DNA from: Candidatus Borrarchaeota archaeon
Lineage (GTDB): Archaea > Asgardarchaeota > Sifarchaeia > Borrarchaeales > Borrarchaeaceae
NCBI GenBank assembly: GCA_016840645.1
Contig: JAEORY010000023.1
Span: forward strand, 1-19,307
Reading direction: 5' to 3'
Length of the DNA stretch: 19,307 nucleotides
Of the stretch, positions 6,517 through 14,173 are shown piece by piece. Made by a program: the position numbers and the translations under genes. Under the pieces are notes generated by a model, which did no database searches, was not told the DNA's origin, and saw only the letters and a list, made by a program, of their open reading frames with translations. The stretch's first letter is position 1, and every line of letters begins with the position of its first letter.

Positions 6517-7806
6517 ATGGTAAAAGTGTCAATAGCTAAAGCAGATAATTATGAAGAGGCGCAAGCCGGTATCCGAGCTGTGATGGAGCCTTTAGGAGGC
6601 TTTGGTGCATTTATCAAAGACGGCCAGAGCGTATGGCTCAAGCCTAATATGGTGCGTCCATTACCGACCGTTCCTGCACTTACAGATGCACGATTCATGG
6701 CGGCTTTAATCCGTGAGATAAAGGAACAAACAGATCCCTCACGGATAGTCGTTGCAGATGCACCCTACAGAGGATATCCTGGCGAAAAAGCGTTCAATTT
6801 TGAAGGTGAATTCAGCGGTTTAAAGATGAAAGAGACGTGTGAAAAGGAAGGCGCCGAAGTCATTTACTTGGATACATACAAATGGGAGAAGGTCGAAATC
6901 CCAGATGCTAAAGTACTTAAGGAAGCCGAGTTTTCCAAACTTCGAAACGAGGTAGACCTCATTATCAACGTCCCTAAACTGAAGACCCATGTGCAACCAG
7001 GTATCACTGTGGCGATAAAAAATTGGCATGGTTTTATCAGTTGGCCCTATCGCAGATTATGGCATTCAGATAACCTCAGCCAGAAGTTGGTTGATATATT
7101 CAAAGGCCCTGGCGCAATGCCTGCTTTGAACATAGTAGATGGTATAATTGGTGTCCATGAATTTGGCCCATCAATTGCTGGTCTACCTTATGATTCAAAG
7201 ACTATAATCGCCAGTCCAGATCCCGTTGCAACAGATGCAGTCGCATCTTACATGATGGGCTGGGATGACCCGTTTCAGGTGGAAATGGTTAGAATCGGTC
7301 ACTACGATGGTGTTGGCGTAGGAGATCTTAATGAAATTGAGATCGTTGGAGAGCCAATTTTTCAATTTGAAGGATGGATTCGTCCCAATATGGATCTCAT
7401 CGCAGTATACCCGAACGTCAATGTGATAGTTGGTGGTCTTTGTGCTGGATGCAAATCGCGAGTAAAATTTGCGATGGAAAATATTTTAAAACGAGGACTT
7501 TGGGAAGAATACTTCAAGAACCACGCCCCCCTTACAATAGTATGTGGAGTTGGCTCACGATTGCCAGAGCCAAGCGAAGATGTGTGGTACGTAGGGGATT
7601 GTACACAATTTGGTCAGAAATGGGACGAACAGGGAAATCCACAATTTGCCTGGGATGAAGAAACGGTTGCAGAACGTAGAAAGTTACTCGAAGATCCTAA
7701 AGCGATATGGTTTAAAGGCTGTCCCGTATGGTTCACGGCACTCTCGGATGAGATCAAAGAACGAGTAAGGAAAACAGCAGAAGCAGAAGAAAAAGCCAAA
7801 GCCTAA
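6517..7806 (+). CDS. DUF362 family protein
   Basis: The 429-residue protein shows DUF362 hallmarks: VWLKPNMVRPLPTVPALTD near residues 44-62, IINVPKLKTHVQPGITVAIKN near 149-169, and NIVDGIIG. The biochemical role of the family is not settled; some members carry ferredoxin domains. This one has no classical 2[4Fe-4S] domain, but its C-terminal ~120 residues carry several cysteines (GGLCAGCKSR, VCGVGSR, GDCTQ, KGCPVW) that could bind a metal or cluster. No signal peptide or membrane segment is visible, so it is probably cytoplasmic. The gene stands alone with its own promoter and a T-run after the stop. The ATG is supported by GAGGTA at 6505-6510. Confidence 0.85.
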   Translation: MVKVSIAKADNYEEAQAGIRAVMEPLGGFGAFIKDGQSVWLKPNMVRPLPTVPALTDARFMAALIREIKEQTDPSRIVVADAPYRGYPGEKAFNFEGEFSGLKMKETCEKEGAEVIYLDTYKWEKVEIPDAKVLKEAEFSKLRNEVDLIINVPKLKTHVQPGITVAIKNWHGFISWPYRRLWHSDNLSQKLVDIFKGPGAMPALNIVDGIIGVHEFGPSIAGLPYDSKTIIASPDPVATDAVASYMMGWDDPFQVEMVRIGHYDGVGVGDLNEIEIVGEPIFQFEGWIRPNMDLIAVYPNVNVIVGGLCAGCKSRVKFAMENILKRGLWEEYFKNHAPLTIVCGVGSRLPEPSEDVWYVGDCTQFGQKWDEQGNPQFAWDEETVAERRKLLEDPKAIWFKGCPVWFTALSDEIKERVRKTAEAEEKAKA

Positions 7807-7817
7807 CCCTAACTCTC

Positions 7818-7823
7818 TTTTTT
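7818..7823 (+). terminator. Poly-T termination signal after the DUF362 gene
   Basis: A run of six T starts 11 bp after the stop codon, followed by more T-rich sequence. This fits archaeal transcription termination on T-runs. A similar C-rich then T-rich pattern follows porB. Confidence 0.4.
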
Positions 7824-7837
7824 GTTACATTTCCTAT

Positions 7838-7893
7838 TTTTTATCTTTTCTCCGCAAGAAGACCTCCTCAACTGGTTGGGGGGATGAATTGCG
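7838..7893 (+). repeat. Left end of TnpB element B
   Basis: TTTTTATCT (7838-7846) is followed by a hairpin with outer stem CGCAA/TTGCG (7853-7857 with 7889-7893) and a strong inner GC stem (7863-7883). Between the stems is an internal loop, GAAGA on the left and ATGAA on the right. The left end at 15778-15833 has the same nonamer, identical spacing and the identical internal loop, while the stem bases differ. That identifies both as element ends, probably recognised by a TnpA encoded elsewhere. Confidence 0.65.
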
Positions 7894-7998
7894 ATTTATT
7901 TTTTCACTTTCACCGTAGTGTCCCCCACTTTAAATAGCTTTTTTGCAGATAGTAAAAACTAGTGTAATGATTATCAGGGGAACATAGGGAGAAGTCTG

Positions 7999-9153
7999 AT
8001 GAAACGGACGTACCAATTTCGCTTATATCCAACCATACAACAACAGACTACGTTAACGCAATGGCTGACTACCTGTCGTGTGTTGTATAATAACGCTCTT
8101 GCCGAGCGAAAAGAGGCCTGGCAAACTTACCAACAATCAGTCAGTTATTATGATCAAGCCATTCAATTGAAAACTGCAAAACAGACCAACCCGTGTTTGC
8201 AGGCAGTGCATTCTCAGGTACTTCAAAATGTGCTGAGAAGACTGGATACGACCTTCACCAACTTTTTTCGGCGTATTCAGAAGGGGGAAAAAACTGGCTA
8301 CCCACGATTTAAAGGGAAAAACAGGTATGACTCCTTTACCTACCCGCAAAGTGGGTTCGCCCTCGATTACCACAAGAAGAAACTTCAGCTCTCGAAAATT
8401 GGAAATATCAACATTACACTACACCGCCCTATCCCCTCTGAGGGAGTGATCAAGACCTGTACTATCAAACGCGATGTCGACCACTGGTATGCCTGTTTTG
8501 CAGTAACACTTCCCGACCCCGCGCCTCAAATTCAGAGAAAGCTACAGAAGGCGATAGGGGTGGATGTGGGGCTCAAGAGTTTACTAACGTTTAATAACGG
8601 AGACACCATAGACAACCCGCGTTGGTTGAGACACTCGGAGAAGAAACTAGCCAAAGAGCAGCGAAGGAAAGACAGGAAGGGTAAGGGCTCACATAACCGT
8701 CATAAGCAGAACACAAAGGTGGCACGGGTACACCGAAAGATATGTAACCAACGGAAGGACTTTCATCACAAGCTTAGTAGGAAACTGGTCGATAATTATG
8801 ACTTGATTGTGTATGAGAAGCTTGCCATTACCAATATGGTGAAGAACCATCATCTAGCCAAGTCGATTAGTGATGCAGGCTGGAGGCAACTCATGTGTTT
8901 TACGGAGTACAAAGCGGAGGAAGCTGGTACTCTGATAGAGTATGTGAGCGCCTATAATACCACACAATTGTGTAGCAGATGTGGGAAACTGGTGCCGAAA
9001 ACACTGGCGACTCGCATCCACAGCTGTCCTTACTGTGGTCTTGATATAGCACGAGATCATAACTCGGCCATCACGATTTTACACCGATCAACCCACTATG
9101 TAGCATCAAGCTCATTATCATCAGGGCAGGGACTGCCCGTTGAGCCTGTTTGA
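7999..9153 (+). CDS. tnpB: TnpB-family RNA-guided nuclease, apparently intact
   Basis: The 384-residue protein has the N-terminal helix-turn-helix of OrfB/TnpB (MKRTYQFRLYPT...TCRVLYNNALAER) and RuvC-I IGVDVGLKSLLTF with its Asp. RuvC-II LIVYEKLAITNM has its Glu. A Cys4 zinc finger (CSRC ... CPYC) and RuvC-III CGLDIARDHNSAITI with its Asp follow. All three expected acidic residues are therefore present, unlike the TnpB copies at 2-838 and 15909-17378. The length is normal for the family. A TATA-like TTTAAATA lies at 7929-7936 and GGGAG at 7988-7992. It belongs to a different TnpB subgroup from the other two but shares their element ends. Confidence 0.95.
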   Translation: MKRTYQFRLYPTIQQQTTLTQWLTTCRVLYNNALAERKEAWQTYQQSVSYYDQAIQLKTAKQTNPCLQAVHSQVLQNVLRRLDTTFTNFFRRIQKGEKTGYPRFKGKNRYDSFTYPQSGFALDYHKKKLQLSKIGNINITLHRPIPSEGVIKTCTIKRDVDHWYACFAVTLPDPAPQIQRKLQKAIGVDVGLKSLLTFNNGDTIDNPRWLRHSEKKLAKEQRRKDRKGKGSHNRHKQNTKVARVHRKICNQRKDFHHKLSRKLVDNYDLIVYEKLAITNMVKNHHLAKSISDAGWRQLMCFTEYKAEEAGTLIEYVSAYNTTQLCSRCGKLVPKTLATRIHSCPYCGLDIARDHNSAITILHRSTHYVASSSLSSGQGLPVEPV

Positions 9154-9214
9154 CATGTCCCGTTGGGGAATGGATGATTCAGGAAGCCAGCCTACTTGTA
9201 GGGTGGTAGTTCAC
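9100..9214 (+). ncRNA. Putative omegaRNA / right end of TnpB element B
   Basis: Hairpins GGGCAG/CTGCCC (about 9124-9138) and CCAGCCTAC/GTAGGGTGG (9188-9206, one mismatch) precede the terminal TAGTTCAC (9207-9214). The predicted guide begins at 9215 with TTCCTATTTTTCAAAT and runs into the stop codon of the minus-strand AIR-synthase-like gene. The 5' boundary is approximate. Confidence 0.55.
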
Positions 9215-9224
9215 TTCCTATTTT

Positions 9225-10220
9225 TCAAATATCTCGATCCCAAGGTTTAATTCCAGTGATTGAGTCTTTAGTAAAATCGAACACAGTTGATTTTGTCTTT
9301 CCATCAGTTATGACTAGTTGCTTAGCATCAGTTATTTCCCCAACAACTGCGGCAGCAATATTTTGCTTTTTAAAAATAGTTAAAGCATGTTGTGCCAATT
9401 TTGGATGCGTGGTCAGTAAATAACCAAATCCTGGATTGACTCTCAGCCAATCTTGTAAAGGAAAAGTCTCAGGTTTTGGAACTTTCCCAATATCCACTAT
9501 TGCACCATTACCTGAAACCTCTAACATCATTCCTAGAGTTCCAATAATGCCAGGCATCGAGATATCTTTACAAGAGGTAGCTAACTTGAGGTGTGCGATG
9601 GTTGTAATTGTCTCAAAATTTTGTCTAACGACAGCGGCCTCTTTAAATGAAGTATTATCAAACCCCGTAAAAGATGTTTCCTTTCCATCCGTATCGACGG
9701 TTACAATAAGAACATCACCAGGTCTTGAACCATGAGAATACAGAACTTCATCTTTTTTTGCGGCACCAATCGTTGAACAATCAAGTGAGGGAACTGGTGC
9801 GTCAGGAATGATATGACCACCTAATATTGGACATCCAAATATCTCTGATCCCTTTTTGAGACCGTATATAATTTCTTCTAACGTTTCTTCGTTGTTAAAA
9901 CCGATGACGCTTAAGAATCCGAGGGGAGTGCCACCCATTGCGAAAATATCTTTGATATTTACAACAACGCAAAAATATCCTGCTTCTCTCGGATGAGTTT
10001 CAACGAATTGAGATCTCATGGCATCGTTCGTAAAAAGAATAACATCATTTTGTCCGAGTTCCCGTAGGTTAATTACAGCAGAATCTTCTCCGTATGCTTC
10101 TAACACATAACGGTTCTTTAACTTAGTGCCTAGTATCTCGGTAATCTTCTGGATAGGACTCTTCCTCGTAATGCCCTCATTAAACCTCAGACTCGTTGCC
10201 AATTCATCAAGATCGTCCAT
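9225..10220 (-). CDS. AIR synthase-related protein (PurM/SelD/ThiL superfamily; methanogenesis marker 2-like)
   Basis: The 331-residue protein has the superfamily's ATP-binding signature: GEDSAVI (44-50), then VNIKDIFAMGGTPLG (about 88-101, compare VNxxDxxAMGxxP of PurM, SelD, ThiL, HypE), and LGGHIIPDAP. Enzymes of this superfamily activate a substrate oxygen by ATP-dependent phosphorylation or build a phosphate intermediate. The reaction of this subgroup is not established. It resembles the methanogenesis marker 2 and sll0787-type groups rather than PurM itself; I assign this from motifs only. The C-terminal part (GNGAIVDIGKVPKP, GFGYLLTTHP) fits the second superfamily domain. TnpB element B ends 10 bp after its stop codon, so the 3' end appears intact. 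It diverges from the gene at 10367. Confidence 0.82.
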   Translation of the reverse strand: MDDLDELATSLRFNEGITRKSPIQKITEILGTKLKNRYVLEAYGEDSAVINLRELGQNDVILFTNDAMRSQFVETHPREAGYFCVVVNIKDIFAMGGTPLGFLSVIGFNNEETLEEIIYGLKKGSEIFGCPILGGHIIPDAPVPSLDCSTIGAAKKDEVLYSHGSRPGDVLIVTVDTDGKETSFTGFDNTSFKEAAVVRQNFETITTIAHLKLATSCKDISMPGIIGTLGMMLEVSGNGAIVDIGKVPKPETFPLQDWLRVNPGFGYLLTTHPKLAQHALTIFKKQNIAAAVVGEITDAKQLVITDGKTKSTVFDFTKDSITGIKPWDRDI

Positions 10221-10366
10221 ATCTTTGAACCCCGTGAGTTATTTTCTTGCGTGGAATTCAGATCATTACAGAAAAAATTATCTCCACGTTCTCTTGCTGT
10301 ACTTTCTTGTCGGCGAAAGATTCATAAAGTTGATGTTTACCGATAGGATGTGTCTTTTAGGAGGAG

Positions 10367-11764
10367 ATGCTTATTCGAATTAAAAGCTCTTCAATTATTA
10401 TAATCCTTCTTCTGTGTGTATCAGTAGCATTTCTATGTATGCCCGTTGAAGCTGACACAAATGCAAACAACTCTTTGTTTGTGACTGGCTTACAAGAAGA
10501 TTCGGAGCTTATCAATAAATATTATGTTTATGTAAATGACACGCATCCTTCTTTTACGGTAAAAGTTGATGTGAAATGGTGGAAAGGTTCAACGGTATCA
10601 AAAATGAGGGTTACAGTAGAAAAACCTGGTGGAACGCTTTACAAGCAGGAAGAGGTTTCATATGGGACTATAGGTCTTATTGAGCTATCAGTTTCAGCAA
10701 AACAGGTTGGTAAATGGAAGATAAAAATTGAAAGTTTGAAAGCAGCACCTGGCGATTTATTAGTTGGATATACGCTTAACGTCCCTGAGTTAGATGGAAA
10801 GATCTGGGCTGATGATCTTTGGATATCTAATGAAGAGGGAGATTCCTTTGAATACTGGTTGGAAGTACATCGCTTCCTTGAAGGAAAAAGTTTTACATTA
10901 AATGTACTCAATGCAGATAGTCAAGGAAGAGTAGATTTACTCTTTCCAACAGGAAAATTAGCAGAACGTATGCAAATTCAACCTACTGAAAGTAAGTGGA
11001 GTGCAACACAAGAAGTTCTACATGAAGAGGGAGGTTTCTGGCAACTCCGCTTCGATGCTAATTGGCAGGCTGCACACATCACTGTGACTGATCAGTATGA
11101 AGATACACTTCGTCTCTTTCTTGCAACAAAGAATGATAGTCCACCTCGACCGGGCCCTGTAATGTTCAATTACATCCAGGAACTAAAACTCACACAAGCA
11201 GAGCATTCAAAAATCACACTTGATATTTATAACGGTATCCCTGCCAGTTTTAATGTCATAGTAAGGACAAGCGGCTTAGGATTTACAGCTACTTCCCAAG
11301 AGATCTATATCGTGCCTGGTATAAATGTGATATTCATTGATACATTGTTTTTACCCTCATCGCCTTATGAATGGGGAAATAGGATTCTAAAGATTGATAT
11401 AATAGCGCAAAATACTTATATGGACAGCGTTCTCGTTCCGGTCGACGTTCAAATCAATACGTCTAACCTAATGATTGGCTATATCTCTCCAACGATTGTT
11501 GTGTTAGCATTAGCGTCTCAACTGATTGTATATAAATCATCAAAAATTGATGAAAGTGGTAAAAAGTTAAGAGCCACTCGTTGTGTACTAGGTTTCTTAA
11601 TGGCTGTCTTTGGTATAACTAATGCCTTTGGATTTGCTATCGCAGATGTAATCGTTCACAGTAGCCTAACATTTGGCGGATACGTAACATTAGTAATCTC
11701 TGTAGCCACAACATTGCTTGGATATCTCTGGTTACATCGCGGACTCACAGATCACTGGGTCTAA
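10367..11764 (+). CDS. Secreted or membrane-anchored protein of unknown function
   Basis: I recognise no family. Residues 1-29 form a signal peptide (basic start, IIIILLLCVSVAFLCM core, cleavage near VEA). Residues about 30-365 are rich in beta-strand patterns such as FTVKVDVKWW, GKWKIKIE and FWQLRFDANW, suggestive of Ig-like or beta-sandwich domains outside the cell. Three membrane segments follow at about 368-390, 405-425 and 437-457. AGGAGGAG directly abuts the ATG (10359-10366), which is unusually close; no other ATG, GTG or TTG near it gives a better spacing. A surface sensor or envelope component is possible, but nothing in the neighbours supports a specific role. Confidence 0.8.
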   Translation: MLIRIKSSSIIIILLLCVSVAFLCMPVEADTNANNSLFVTGLQEDSELINKYYVYVNDTHPSFTVKVDVKWWKGSTVSKMRVTVEKPGGTLYKQEEVSYGTIGLIELSVSAKQVGKWKIKIESLKAAPGDLLVGYTLNVPELDGKIWADDLWISNEEGDSFEYWLEVHRFLEGKSFTLNVLNADSQGRVDLLFPTGKLAERMQIQPTESKWSATQEVLHEEGGFWQLRFDANWQAAHITVTDQYEDTLRLFLATKNDSPPRPGPVMFNYIQELKLTQAEHSKITLDIYNGIPASFNVIVRTSGLGFTATSQEIYIVPGINVIFIDTLFLPSSPYEWGNRILKIDIIAQNTYMDSVLVPVDVQINTSNLMIGYISPTIVVLALASQLIVYKSSKIDESGKKLRATRCVLGFLMAVFGITNAFGFAIADVIVHSSLTFGGYVTLVISVATTLLGYLWLHRGLTDHWV

Positions 11765-12020
11765 CGCAATCTCTCTTATTTTTCTTTTCCATCTATAAAA
11801 AACGCTTGACTTGAATAAGACGTTTTCTATGGTTGCGTCATGGTTTATTTAAGATGACGGCTACACGATCTATTCGGCTAATAACGTACGTAGAAGTTAC
11901 TATTAACAGTATTTTAAGAAAAAAGAAAAACAATCGGATGCCATTATTACGCGCGCGAAAAACCTTTGATGTGCCAACCTGATAAGAACGCCATATTAAA
12001 AGTTTAAAAGAGAAAGTAGC

Positions 12021-12054
12021 TATAATTGAAAAACAATATACTCAAAGTTTTGAG
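12021..12054 (+). promoter_or_regulatory. Por operon promoter with possible operator
   Basis: A TATA-like TATAATT begins at 12021. About 20 bp downstream, near the expected transcription start, is the inverted repeat CTCAAA-gt-TTTGAG (12041-12054). An inverted repeat on the start site is a common position for an archaeal repressor. The rest of the 341 bp gap from 11765 to 12105 shows T-rich sequence after the upstream gene and nothing else I can support. Confidence 0.4.
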
Positions 12055-12105
12055 TAGGTTAATATCACAATCAGAAAACGAGATGAAGTATTCGGAGGAT
12101 TAATT

Positions 12106-12663
12106 TTGGCTAAAATAACAGAAGTTAGATTTCATGGCAGGGGAGGTCAAGGCGTAGTTACTGCTAGCCGACTCCTTGCTAACGCAGCGATTCTTGAAGG
12201 AAAATGGATTCAAGCATTTCCAGAGTTCGGTCCGGAACGAGCAGGGGCGCCAATCAAGGGGTACACACGAATCGGTGATGAAAAATTCACCATAAAATCG
12301 GCAATCTATACTCCTGACGTTGTTGCTGTAATCGATCCTACGTTACCAAGACTAGTGCCAGTTACTGAAGGTCTAAAGGAGGGTGGTATTGTTGTCATTA
12401 ACACTCCTCAAACTCCTGAAGCTATAAAAAGTGAACTTAATGTGCAAGGCACAGTAGCCGCTGTAAATGCAACGAATATTGCTCTAGAAACAATTGGGCG
12501 TCCAATTGCAAATACTGCAATCTTAGGTGCACTAGTAAAAGTCACGGATCTTGTAAAACTTGATTCCATTATTGAGGCACTATTAGAGATTTTCAAAGGT
12601 GGCGTCGGCCAGAAGAATGTTGACGCAATTAAAAGAAGTTATGAGGAGGTTAAAGTTGCATGA
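12106..12663 (+). CDS. porC: Pyruvate:ferredoxin oxidoreductase, gamma subunit
   Basis: The protein opens with VRFHGRGGQGVVTASRLLANAA and has FPEFGPERAGAPIKGYTRI, the signature of the 2-oxoacid:ferredoxin oxidoreductase gamma subunit. The complex oxidises pyruvate with CoA to acetyl-CoA and CO2 and reduces ferredoxin; the reverse reaction is used for carbon fixation in some archaea. Length (185 residues) is normal. It starts with TTG, supported by GGAGG at 12094-12098. It is first in a four-gene operon and overlaps porD by 4 bp (ATGA). Confidence 0.93.
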   Translation: MAKITEVRFHGRGGQGVVTASRLLANAAILEGKWIQAFPEFGPERAGAPIKGYTRIGDEKFTIKSAIYTPDVVAVIDPTLPRLVPVTEGLKEGGIVVINTPQTPEAIKSELNVQGTVAAVNATNIALETIGRPIANTAILGALVKVTDLVKLDSIIEALLEIFKGGVGQKNVDAIKRSYEEVKVA

Positions 12664-12971
12664 CCATCCAAGACGAATATCGAAAGAAAGGTTGGAAAGA
12701 TCTTCCCCCGGGAGGTATTGTAGACCGACCAGCGACCGCCCTCGAGTATAAAACAGGAACATGGCGAGCATTTCGCCCAATTCGTAATAAAGACAAAAAA
12801 ATCTGTCAGAATCCAGAAAACTGTTTGATTTGCTGGGCTCTGTGTCCCGATGCTGCTATTAAGCGAGTAGAACCTAATGAACTTGAATTTGACATGGATT
12901 ACTGCAAAGGATGCGGCGTCTGCGCGTTAGAATGCCCACTAAAGGCAATTGAAATGGAACAGGAGGAATAA
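12660..12971 (+). CDS. porD: Pyruvate:ferredoxin oxidoreductase, delta (ferredoxin-like) subunit
   Basis: This 103-residue subunit carries two [4Fe-4S] motifs and passes electrons from the catalytic core to ferredoxin. The second motif is a regular CxxCxxCxxxCP (YCKGCGVCALECP). The first reads ICQNPENCLICWALCP, with five residues between the first two cysteines instead of the usual two. The N-terminal region with PPGGIVDRPATALEYKTGTWR is typical of PorD. The ATG overlaps the porC stop, indicating translational coupling. Confidence 0.93.
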   Translation: MTIQDEYRKKGWKDLPPGGIVDRPATALEYKTGTWRAFRPIRNKDKKICQNPENCLICWALCPDAAIKRVEPNELEFDMDYCKGCGVCALECPLKAIEMEQEE

Positions 12972-12978
12972 TGATAAA

Positions 12979-14163
12979 ATGGCAAAAGCTAAAACTCTAG
13001 GTATGATGGGTGACTTCGCAGTCGCAGAAGCCGCTAAGTTGTGTAACCCAGATGTGATTGCAGCATATCCAATTACACCTCAAACAATCATTGTTGAGAG
13101 GCTCTCGGAGTTTGTGGCAGAAGGAGAACTAGATTGCGAGTATATTTGTGTTGAATCAGAACACTCTGCTATGTCTGCGTGCTTTGGCGCGTCAGCAGCG
13201 GGTGCAAGAGTATTTACTGCCAGTGCGTCGCAAGGACTGGCTCTTATGGTTGAAATAGTCTATATTGTCGCATCAGCCAGATTTCCAGTTGTTATGGCAA
13301 TTGCTGATCGCGCGCTTTCCGGTCCGATCAATATTCACTGCGATCATAGCGATGCCATGTTGGCACGCGATTCTGGATGGATCATGTTGTTTACAGAAGA
13401 TTGTCAAGAAGCGTATGATACCACTATTCAGTCGTTTAAAATTGCTGAAGACAAACGAGTTTCACTCCCAGTAATGCCCTGCTTGGACGGGTTCGTTTTA
13501 ACACATTCAATTGAGCCAGTTACAACACTCCCGATCGATGACGAAGAAACACTTGACGGATTCCTACCAATTCGTGACCCGCTTTATAAACTTGACATAG
13601 AGGCACCAATCGCTCAAGGACTGTTAGCACTTCCTGAGTTCTTTATGGAGATCAAGCGTGGACAGCAGGAAGCTCACTTGAAATCCATAGATGTTATCAA
13701 AGATGTAATTCAGGACTTTGGTGATAGATGGGGCCGTTATTATCCAGTTGTTGAGCCTTACCGAATGGATGATGCTGAAGTAGCAGTTATAACGATAGGA
13801 TCAGCTACAGGAACCGCAAGAGTTGCCGTCGATGTATTACGAGAAGAAGGTAAAAAGGTCGGACTTGTGAAATTACGTTGTTTCAGACCATTTCCAGAAA
13901 AGGACTTACAGGCGGCGCTCAAAAATGTTCAGGCAATCGGTGTATGTGACAGGGCGATTTCATTTGGAGCTACAGGACCAGCTTATGCTGATGTAGCAGG
14001 TGCATTGTATGGTAGAGGACCGCTTCTTAAGAACTTCATTATCGGTCTGGGTGGTAAAGATATCACAATTGATACTTTCAGAACAATATATGACAAACTG
14101 TATGCTGACTTAGCAAAAGGAGAAGTAGAAGAAAGAGTTGAATGGATAGGAATAAGAGAATGA
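12979..14163 (+). CDS. porA: Pyruvate:ferredoxin oxidoreductase, alpha subunit
   Basis: The protein contains AAYPITPQTIIVERLSEF and SASQGLALMVE, typical of PorA, plus HCDHSDAMLARDSGWIML as in pyruvate-type enzymes. The C-terminal transketolase-like domain (VAVITIGSATGTARVAVD, VGLVKLRCFRPFPEKDL) is also present. This subunit forms the pyruvate- and thiamine-pyrophosphate-binding core together with PorB. ATG 12979 is chosen over 12949 because 12949 lies well inside porD, AGGAGG is at 12961-12966, and MAKAKTLGMMGDFA fits family N-termini. It begins 7 bp after porD. Confidence 0.94.
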   Translation: MAKAKTLGMMGDFAVAEAAKLCNPDVIAAYPITPQTIIVERLSEFVAEGELDCEYICVESEHSAMSACFGASAAGARVFTASASQGLALMVEIVYIVASARFPVVMAIADRALSGPINIHCDHSDAMLARDSGWIMLFTEDCQEAYDTTIQSFKIAEDKRVSLPVMPCLDGFVLTHSIEPVTTLPIDDEETLDGFLPIRDPLYKLDIEAPIAQGLLALPEFFMEIKRGQQEAHLKSIDVIKDVIQDFGDRWGRYYPVVEPYRMDDAEVAVITIGSATGTARVAVDVLREEGKKVGLVKLRCFRPFPEKDLQAALKNVQAIGVCDRAISFGATGPAYADVAGALYGRGPLLKNFIIGLGGKDITIDTFRTIYDKLYADLAKGEVEERVEWIGIRE

Positions 14164-14173
14164 GGTGAAAAAT

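Larger units (their letters stand above)
7838..9214 (+). mobile_element. IS1341-type (tnpB-only IS200/IS605 family) element B
   Basis: The element runs from the conserved left end TTTTTATCT to the conserved right end TAGTTCAC and carries only tnpB. Exact cleavage points are not visible; by analogy with IS605 elements, the T-rich sequence at the left would be the target/TAM and TTCAC the right cleavage site. It sits between the convergent DUF362 and AIR-synthase-like genes, and its right end is 10 bp from the latter's stop codon. Confidence 0.7.

Noticed and set aside
7853..7893. Kink-turn (L7Ae-type) in the left-end hairpin
   Set aside because: GAAGA facing ATGAA is a symmetric five-by-five loop and does not give the standard three-nucleotide bulge with tandem G-A pairs.
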